Position numbers and translations under genes: made by a program. The notes beneath the pieces are model-generated. The model was not told where the DNA came from and did not search any database. It saw only the letters and a list, made by a program, of their open reading frames with translations. Positions 1-3,998 of a DNA stretch of 6,051 bases are shown one piece after another (position 1 is the first letter of the stretch; the number at the start of each line of letters is the position of its first letter). This DNA comes from Caldifarciminota bacterium (lineage in GTDB: Bacteria; Hydrothermota; E44-bin80). The DNA is taken from NCBI GenBank assembly GCA_023127905.1, contig JAGMEZ010000559.1, positions 1 through 6,051 of the forward strand, read 5' to 3'.

Positions 1-1
1 T

Positions 2-1084
2 TCTGCACTTGGTTCAGAGGAAAATATCCTCATTGACGACATAAATATCTATAATTATCCTTCATGTCTTGAGCGATTTGTGGAGAGAGGAATCATAGAA
101 TATGGATTTTATCCATATTCAGATTCTTTTGCTTATTTTTCGTTCTTAAAAGAACTGGGACGATTTGGTAATATCGGTCTGATTTTTAACAAGACAGACG
201 TTCCCGTATTTCCTACTACATCCTATGAAACCTTAATAGCACAACCAGATGCAGTTATGAATATCTGTTATTCAATTAAAATTAAAGAAACGTTTAGCAT
301 CGGAATATCCGGAGGTTATGGAATTGCTGCAGCAAATGATGATGAAGAAGGAACAACAAATGATGTTACCAATGAGTCGAGCGTTTCCTCTGGAAGATTA
401 AGCATTTCCTATTCTATCGGTGAATCAGAACATTTTTTAGAAATAGCAGGAGGCACAAACATATACAAATTTACATACAAACAGGGTGATAATTTTACTT
501 TCGAAAACAACAATAAAATGTCAACCGTTTTCAGTGGGAGATTCTTTTACAACCTGAATGATTACGTAAGCCTAATTCCTTTCTTCGAATATTCAATTAC
601 CGATTTGAGTTCTAAAGAAGCAGCAGCTTCGATATCAACAGAAATAAATAGAATAACTACATCTACCAAAGCTGGGATTGGTCTTAATCTCGTCCCCTTT
701 GATGAAAACAGAGTAATCCTTGGAGTACTTTACAACAGTAGGGTTTCTGAAAAATCAAATGCTGCTTATGATACAACAATAACCGATAATAGAATGCCAG
801 AGCTTGTAGGCGGTATAGAATCAAAACTAAGATCATGGCTTATTGTACGGGCAGGAATAAAAAAATCATTCTTAATCCATAAAATAGAATCGGAGAATGG
901 AATTAAAAGTATTTTTACAGACAAAAATGCTCCATTTGATCTGAACGCAGGATTGGGGTTAAGATTTGGTTCACTTGAAATTGATGCAGTAATACATGAG
1001 GACCTTCCATTCACTTACGGTTATTTCACAAGTGGGAAGGAAAATCCTATCTTCACAAAAGTGAGCGCAACGTACCTTTTCTAA
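2..1084 (+). CDS. Probable outer-membrane beta-barrel protein, 5'-truncated by window edge
   Basis: The reading frame is open from the first codon of the window (nt 2-4) to TAA at 1082-1084, giving 360 visible residues. A GTG at 80 lies inside this open frame and is unlikely to be the true start, because 26 codons of plausible protein precede it. The visible sequence is a run of short alternating polar/hydrophobic strands with aromatic girdle residues, separated by turns rich in Asn, Asp, Gly and Ser. It ends FTKVSATYLF, with a C-terminal Phe, as expected for a BAM-assembled barrel. The first visible residues (DDINIYNYPSCL) resemble the 'D-x-NI-x-NP' region near the N-terminus of many uncharacterised barrel proteins, so probably only a signal peptide and a short segment are missing (inference). 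No enzyme motif is visible and I do not recognise a named family. Substrate or role is unknown. It is followed after 64 nt by tRNA-Ala on the same strand. Confidence 0.7.
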   Translation, partial: SALGSEENILIDDINIYNYPSCLERFVERGIIEYGFYPYSDSFAYFSFLKELGRFGNIGLIFNKTDVPVFPTTSYETLIAQPDAVMNICYSIKIKETFSIGISGGYGIAAANDDEEGTTNDVTNESSVSSGRLSISYSIGESEHFLEIAGGTNIYKFTYKQGDNFTFENNNKMSTVFSGRFFYNLNDYVSLIPFFEYSITDLSSKEAAASISTEINRITTSTKAGIGLNLVPFDENRVILGVLYNSRVSEKSNAAYDTTITDNRMPELVGGIESKLRSWLIVRAGIKKSFLIHKIESENGIKSIFTDKNAPFDLNAGLGLRFGSLEIDAVIHEDLPFTYGYFTSGKENPIFTKVSATYLF

Positions 1085-1148
1085 GCACAGAAAATAAGAA
1101 AATGGAATTTCGAACAGTAGTTTTGAACTTGATTTAAATGAATATAAT

Positions 1149-1224
1149 GGGGATGTAGCTCAATTGGGAGAGCACCTGCCTTGCACGCAGGGGGTCGGCG
1201 GTTCGAATCCGCTCATCTCCACCA
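1149..1224 (+). tRNA. tRNA-Ala (anticodon TGC), CCA encoded
   Basis: A complete 76-nt cloverleaf can be folded by eye. The acceptor stem is GGGGATG (1149-1155) with CATCTCC (1214-1220), and includes the G3:U70 wobble pair (1151 with 1218) that is the main alanine identity element. The D-arm is GCTC/GAGC (1158-1161, 1170-1173). The anticodon arm is CCTGC/GCAGG with loop CTTGCAC, placing anticodon TGC at 1182-1184. The T-arm is GGCGG/CCGCT with loop TTCGAAT (1202-1208). The discriminator base is A1221 and CCA is genomically encoded at 1222-1224. It decodes GCN alanine codons. No rRNA gene is adjacent, so this is a stand-alone copy in the window. Confidence 0.98.
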
Positions 1225-1229
1225 CTTAT

Positions 1230-1251
1230 AAGGGGGACGTCAGTCCCCCTT
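1230..1251 (+). terminator. Perfect stem-loop just 3' of tRNA-Ala; possible terminator without a U-tract
   Basis: AAGGGGGAC (1230-1238) pairs perfectly with GTCCCCCTT (1243-1251) around a GTCA tetraloop, giving a 9-bp, GC-strong hairpin five bases after the tRNA CCA. The position suggests a 3' processing or termination element for the tRNA transcript. However, the downstream sequence is C-rich (TCCCCTCTTCC) rather than a T-run, so it is not a textbook intrinsic terminator in either orientation. The hairpin is certain as a sequence feature; the terminator role is inferred. Confidence 0.45.
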
Positions 1252-1269
1252 CCCCTCTTCCCCCCACCC
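1245..1269 (-). other. Canonical G-quadruplex motif on minus strand (C-rich plus strand)
   Basis: The plus strand carries four C-runs: five C at 1245-1249, four at 1252-1255, six at 1260-1265 and three at 1267-1269. They are separated by gaps of 2, 4 and 1 nt. The minus strand therefore fits the G3+N1-7 pattern for an intramolecular G-quadruplex, and the plus strand could form an i-motif. The motif overlaps the 3' arm of the preceding hairpin, so the two structures would compete. Pattern match only; folding is not demonstrated. Confidence 0.55.
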
Positions 1270-1277
1270 TTGCGTAA

Positions 1278-1310
1278 GGAGTATGGAGTATGCAGTATGG
1301 AGTAGGGAGA
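1278..1310 (+). repeat. Heptanucleotide tandem array (GGAGTAT)n
   Basis: Four consecutive 7-base units are visible: GGAGTAT (1278), GGAGTAT (1285), GCAGTAT (1292) and GGAGTAG (1299), followed by a partial GGAGA. One or zero substitutions separate each unit from the consensus. A related array in the opposite orientation lies at 3956-3983. It is noncoding on inspection; the minus-strand frame through it reads low-complexity Tyr/Ser/Leu peptide continuous with tRNA antisense. Confidence 0.85.
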
Positions 1311-1321
1311 AGGCATATAGC

Positions 1322-1530
1322 AAATAACAAATTACAAATTACAATTGACAAACAATTTACAAATCCCAAACTAAAGATGAATAATAAACAACAGAAAGCA
1401 GAAGATAGAAAAAAAATAACAAATTACAAATTCCAATTGACAAACAATTTACAAATCCCAAACTAAAGATGAATAATAAACAACAGAAAGCAGAAGATAG
1501 AAAAAAAATGACAAATTACAAATTACAATT
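1322..1530. repeat. 92-bp tandem duplication, about 2.3 copies, AT-rich
   Basis: Copy 1 (1322-1413) and copy 2 (1414-1505) have an exact 92-bp period. Comparing 1325-1416 with 1417-1508, I find a single difference (A at 1342, C at 1434). A third copy is broken off after about 25 nt (1506-1530); its readable part (1509-1530) matches copy 1 with one mismatch at 1510. Each unit contains ACAAATT heptads, an AATTG/CAATT inverted pair, CAGAAAG-CAGAAGA-TAGAAAA heptads and an A-run of eight. Near-identity implies a recent duplication or active homogenisation. No open frame of convincing composition runs through it. Confidence 0.95.
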
Positions 1531-1596
1531 TTTAAATTGCCTTTGTTTGTAATTTGTATATTGTTGTTTGTTTGTGGATTGTTAATTGTAATTTGT
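1511..1596. repeat. Inverted ACAAATTACAA / TTGTAATTTGT repeats with central palindrome
   Basis: ACAAATTACAA at 1511-1521 has its exact reverse complement at 1547-1557 and again at 1586-1596. Between the first pair lies a second inverted pair, CAATTT-TT-AAATTG (1526-1539). The segment can fold as a long AT-rich hairpin or cruciform. It also marks where the tandem repeat family switches orientation: before 1530 the family reads ACAAATT on the plus strand, after 1545 it reads AATTTGT. This convergent, AT-rich arrangement between opposing transcription units could help termination, but no T-tract follows in a diagnostic place. Confidence 0.8.
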
Positions 1597-1620
1597 GTAT
1601 TCGGGGCGGTATATCCTGAT

Positions 1621-2577
1621 TTAGATGGAGGGGAACCGCGGCATGCTACTCTTGAGAATCTCCATAACAAGATCATCATACGACATACCGATCTCTTGCG
1701 TTTCAGCGGGGAGGTCTGATACCTTAGTCATTCCTGGGATAGTATTAATTTCAAGTACATATGGAATTTCATTATCCTTTATAATAAAATCAACCCTTGA
1801 AAACCCTCTACAACCAATAAGTTTGTGAGTTTCCAGAGCTAACCTTTTTGTAACTTCTGTTATTCCGTTATCAAGTCTTGCTGGAATAATAAATTTTGTC
1901 ATTCCTTCTGTGTACTTCGCTTCGAAGTCATAGAATTCATTCTTGGGTACAAGTTCAAGAACCGGAAGACTGTAAGCATCCTTTCCTGTACCAAGAATAC
2001 CACAGGTAGCAATCATTCCCTCCATGTATTCTTCAACAAAGAACGTTCCATAAGTTTCTCTTTCAATAGTGAATTTTTCCTCTATCCCTTTCTCTTTCCA
2101 CAATATCTCTGCGCCAACACTTGAGCCCTCTTCTGCAGGTTTTATGAACATAGGAAATTTCACCATCTCAACTGCCTCTCTCACAGATTTTTTAATATCT
2201 TCCCATTCCAAAACGGCATAAAAGTTAGGAGTAAGAATACCCTCTTTTAAGAGAATCCGTTTTGTCATTATCTTGTTCATTGCTATTGCCGATGCAAGAA
2301 GCCCACTCCCTGTATAAGGAATTCCTAAAAGGTCAAGTAAACCCTGAACAGTACCATCCTCACCTGGTTTTCCGTGAAGAATATTAAAGATAATATCTAT
2401 TTTTTCTTCTCTTATCTTCTCAATGAAATCCCTATTCATATCAAGAGCGACTGCATCAAAGCCCTGACGCTTTAACGAAGCAAGAATATTCTTACCAGAG
2501 TCAAGTGAAATTTCCCTTTCACTTGACCATCCTCCCATTAACACGCCAATTCTCTTGTTGTTAAAAAATTCCTTCAC
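1621..2577 (-). CDS. ddl: D-alanine--D-alanine ligase
   Basis: An ATP-grasp enzyme (EC 6.3.2.4) that joins two D-alanines in the cytoplasm, supplying the terminal dipeptide of the peptidoglycan stem. It has 318 residues, normal for the family. Visible signatures run in order: GGWSSEREISL (15-25, with E20 in the position of the first D-Ala-binding Glu), HGKPGEDGTVQGLL (68-81), IPYTGSG (86-92), FIKPAEEGSSVG (144-155, ATP-binding Lys146 and the SS loop), YDFEAKY (216-222, with Lys221/Tyr222 at the K215/Y216 positions of E. coli DdlB), RVDF (261-264) and LEINTIPGMT (275-284, Mg-binding Glu276 and Asn278). Tyr222 argues for dipeptide rather than D-Ala-D-lactate synthesis. The start is GTG at 2575-2577, preceded by a strong GAGGAG; the next Met would remove part of the N-terminal glycine loop. 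Stop is TAA. A short SMPRFPSI tail follows the conserved core. No other cell-wall gene is visible nearby, unlike the common murC/ftsQ setting. Confidence 0.97.
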   Translation of the reverse strand: MKEFFNNKRIGVLMGGWSSEREISLDSGKNILASLKRQGFDAVALDMNRDFIEKIREEKIDIIFNILHGKPGEDGTVQGLLDLLGIPYTGSGLLASAIAMNKIMTKRILLKEGILTPNFYAVLEWEDIKKSVREAVEMVKFPMFIKPAEEGSSVGAEILWKEKGIEEKFTIERETYGTFFVEEYMEGMIATCGILGTGKDAYSLPVLELVPKNEFYDFEAKYTEGMTKFIIPARLDNGITEVTKRLALETHKLIGCRGFSRVDFIIKDNEIPYVLEINTIPGMTKVSDLPAETQEIGMSYDDLVMEILKSSMPRFPSI

Positions 2578-2698
2578 TTCCTCTCCTCTTTGTCTAAAGA
2601 ACCCTTAAACTCTTAATGTGTCACTGCGAGAATTCTTACCTTATTCACCACCTAAGTAATCTTTTTTTTTCTTTCGGACTTTGTCCTTGTTCTAAAGT
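2578..2698 (-). other. glycerate kinase-ddl intergenic gap (121 nt)
   Basis: Reading on the minus strand, a short GGAC-AAA-GTCC inverted repeat (complement of 2677-2687) is followed by an A-run rather than a T-run, so it is not a terminator for the glycerate kinase. No clear -35/-10 pair for ddl stands out. Whether ddl is co-transcribed with the upstream kinase cannot be settled from the sequence. Confidence 0.4.
2583..2588 (-). promoter_or_regulatory. Shine-Dalgarno sequence of ddl
   Basis: Read on the minus strand, GAGGAG ends five bases before the GTG at 2575-2577 (spacer AGGAA). This purine-rich match to the anti-SD sequence, at normal spacing, supports GTG as the ddl start. Confidence 0.8.
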
Positions 2699-3826
2699 TC
2701 AATCTCTCTTCAAGTCATATAATGCCTTAACCGTTCCTTCCTGTAATAACTCTTCAACCCGTTGCTCCGATTCTTCAAAATTCATCCCTGATGGTGTTAT
2801 GGTAACACCAAATGATTTTCCATCCTTGAATAGTTTCTCTGCCTCTTTTGTTATCTCACCTGCAAGCACGATTACAAATATATTATTTTCTTCGCCAAAA
2901 GCAAGAATCCTTTGAACTACTTTCCCATACCCTGTCTGGCTGTCAAATCTCCCTTCTCCAGTAATCACTAAATCTTTATTCTTTGTCTTTTCTATAAAAC
3001 CTGTTAGTTCAAAGAAAACATCACTACCATCTCTTATCTCTGCTTCCAATATACCATTCAGCCCAGCTGCTATTCCCCCTGCTGCACCCCCTCCCCTTAT
3101 AGATGTTACATCCCTCCCAAACTCCCTTTTTATCACCTCAGCAACATTCATCAGGGCATCTTCCATAAAAGAAATATCCTTATCAAGTAGCCCTTTCTGT
3201 TTACCATAGGTAAAAACAGCACCTTCATCACCCACAAGAACATTCCTCACATCTGTTGCTACAACAAGTTTACAATCCATAACATCTCTTCTCACACTTC
3301 TGGTATCAATCTTCCTGACTTCTGCTATCTCCTTTCCAGTATACCCCACATCTTTCCCTTTCATATCAAAGAACTTGACTCCCAAAGCCTGCATACATCC
3401 AATTCCCATATCAATCGTTGCACTTCCACCGACACCGAGAATAATTTCTTTTACACCTCTTTTTACAAGGAATTTGATCAACTCACCTGTACCGTAAGAT
3501 GTTGCTATAAGTGGATTCCTCTCATTCCTGTTCAACATACCGAGTCCTGAAATTTTAGCCATCTCCACAATCCCATACCCATTTTTCAACAACCCACAAA
3601 CGGTTTTTCTCTTCCTTCCCAGAGAATCAACTGCCTCTGTCTCAAGATAATCTCCACCAACATTAAAGAGCAGAGACTCGAGAAAACCGTCTCCCCCATC
3701 TGAAACAGGTAACTGTAGAATATCCGCCTGCGGATAGACTTCTCTTATTCCCTTTATAATTGCTATACAGGCATCAAGAACACCAATTGAACCTTTGAAT
3801 GAAGATGGAGAAACAACAATTTTCAT
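2699..3826 (-). CDS. glxK: Glycerate 2-kinase (GlxK/GarK family, glycerate kinase type 1)
   Basis: A cytoplasmic kinase that phosphorylates glycerate with ATP; the characterised E. coli members GlxK and GarK make 2-phosphoglycerate, which enters lower glycolysis. Its 375 residues match the family length of about 380. Motifs in order: VSPSSFKGS (5-13), PVSDGGDGF (40-48), TSYGTGEL (109-116), VGGSATIDMG (132-141), VATDVRNVLVG (189-199), GKQKG (208-212), GGGAAGG (245-251) and ITGEGRFDSQT (288-298). The 132-141 loop usually reads GGSATNDGG; here Asn and one Gly are replaced by Ile and Met. ATG start at 3824-3826 begins directly with the conserved MKIVVSPSSFKGS N-terminus, but no good SD is close by (GAAGG lies about 16 nt upstream). 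Stop is TGA. It lies 121 nt upstream of ddl and 172 nt after the propeller gene, same strand. No glyoxylate or galactarate pathway gene is visible, so the source of glycerate is unknown. The symbol reflects the family, not proven orthology. Confidence 0.93.
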   Translation of the reverse strand: MKIVVSPSSFKGSIGVLDACIAIIKGIREVYPQADILQLPVSDGGDGFLESLLFNVGGDYLETEAVDSLGRKRKTVCGLLKNGYGIVEMAKISGLGMLNRNERNPLIATSYGTGELIKFLVKRGVKEIILGVGGSATIDMGIGCMQALGVKFFDMKGKDVGYTGKEIAEVRKIDTRSVRRDVMDCKLVVATDVRNVLVGDEGAVFTYGKQKGLLDKDISFMEDALMNVAEVIKREFGRDVTSIRGGGAAGGIAAGLNGILEAEIRDGSDVFFELTGFIEKTKNKDLVITGEGRFDSQTGYGKVVQRILAFGEENNIFVIVLAGEITKEAEKLFKDGKSFGVTITPSGMNFEESEQRVEELLQEGTVKALYDLKRD

Positions 3827-3850
3827 CTTTCTGGTTTCTTTACCTTCTTT

Positions 3851-3877
3851 GGTTTATTTGGTTTATTTGGTTTATAT
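3851..3877. repeat. 9-bp tandem repeat GGTTTATTT x3 in glycerate kinase 5' leader
   Basis: Two perfect units GGTTTATTT (3851-3859, 3860-3868) are followed by GGTTTATAT (3869-3877). Read on the minus strand this is (AAATAAACC)n, ending about 24 nt before the kinase ATG, so it is in the promoter or 5' untranslated region. Change in unit number would alter spacing in the leader; any regulatory consequence is speculative. Confidence 0.85.
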
Positions 3878-3922
3878 TGTTACATAATTTCTACCAAAAT
3901 AGCAATCCCTTTTGAACTTTCT

Positions 3923-3941
3923 GTGAGGCAGGATGCCTCAC
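3923..3941. other. Perfect 8-bp stem-loop between propeller gene and glycerate kinase
   Basis: GTGAGGCA (3923-3930) pairs with TGCCTCAC (3934-3941) around a three-base loop. On the minus strand it lies 58 nt after the stop of the propeller gene, where a terminator would be expected, but the sequence that follows (AGAAAGTTC) is not a T-run. Like the hairpin at 1230-1251, it stands a short distance from a heptanucleotide array. Confidence 0.6.
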
Positions 3942-3955
3942 CTGTTGCTTTCTCT

Positions 3956-3983
3956 TTACTCCATACTACTTACTACATACTAT
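3956..3983 (-). repeat. Second heptanucleotide array, inverted relative to the one at 1278
   Basis: On the plus strand four 7-base units are visible: TTACTCC, ATACTAC, TTACTAC and ATACTAT. On the minus strand they read as variants of (G)GAGTAT/GTAGTAT, the same family as the array at 1278-1305 but in the opposite orientation. Pyrimidine-rich, looser repeats (CTCTCAC, TATCTTC) continue to the propeller stop codon at 3999-4001. Confidence 0.7.
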
Positions 3984-3998
3984 CTCTCACTATCTTCC

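Larger units (their letters stand above)
1225..1620. other. Convergent intergenic region without a supported gene (396 nt)
   Basis: This region separates plus-strand tRNA-Ala from the 3' end of minus-strand ddl. It is mostly filled by structure described in separate entries: hairpin, C/G-rich tract, GGAGTAT heptads, 92-bp tandem repeat and inverted AT-rich repeats. The last stretch (1597-1620) changes to GC-rich sequence and contains GCGGT (1606-1610), whose complement ACCGC lies just inside ddl at 1635-1639, giving a possible weak hairpin across the ddl stop codon. Open frames here are short, low in complexity and overlap the repeats or the tRNA; I do not support any of them as genes. Confidence 0.8.
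3827..3998. other. Propeller gene-glycerate kinase intergenic gap (172 nt)
   Basis: This noncoding gap holds the heptad array, the GTGAGGCA hairpin and the 9-bp repeat, in that order along the direction of transcription (minus strand). A glycerate kinase promoter should lie here if the gene is not co-transcribed, but I see only a weak TTGCTA (complement of 3900-3905) without a convincing -10 at 17 nt. Confidence 0.5.

Noticed and set aside
80..82. GTG as start codon of the beta-barrel gene
   Set aside because: The same frame is open to the left window edge, and the upstream residues fit the N-terminal region of barrel proteins.
1143..1148. Perfect TATAAT immediately before tRNA-Ala
   Set aside because: It abuts the mature 5' end, so transcription would start inside the tRNA. 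The TTGAAC at 1123-1128 is only 14 nt away, too close for a normal promoter.
1134..1316. Minus-strand open frame (60 aa) ending in a GGDERIRTADPL-type peptide
   Set aside because: It is the antisense of tRNA-Ala plus the heptad array; this peptide is a well-known false product of tRNA antisense translation.
1322..1530. CRISPR array
   Set aside because: The repeats are directly abutting 92-bp copies with no unique spacers, and no cas gene is present.
1202..1620. Integration site (att) at the tRNA 3' end
   Set aside because: I found no second copy of the tRNA 3' end in the window and no integrase gene.
1449..1719. Open frames on both strands through the AT-rich repeats, one with a hydrophobic stretch
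   Set aside because: They consist of repeat sequence and the end of ddl read in other frames; composition follows the AT-rich repeats and there is no supporting SD.
2677..2687. GGACTTTGTCC as a terminator for the glycerate kinase
   Set aside because: The stem is only 4 bp, and on the transcribed strand it is followed by an A-run, not a T-run.
2616..2915. Plus-strand 99-aa open frame over the 3' end of the glycerate kinase
   Set aside because: It is antisense to a confidently identified gene, with no SD and no recognisable motif.
3873..3905. sigma70-like promoter for the glycerate kinase (TTGCTA with a downstream AT-rich hexamer)
   Set aside because: The best hexamer at 17-nt spacing (TAACAA) matches the -10 consensus at only three positions, too weak in AT-rich DNA.
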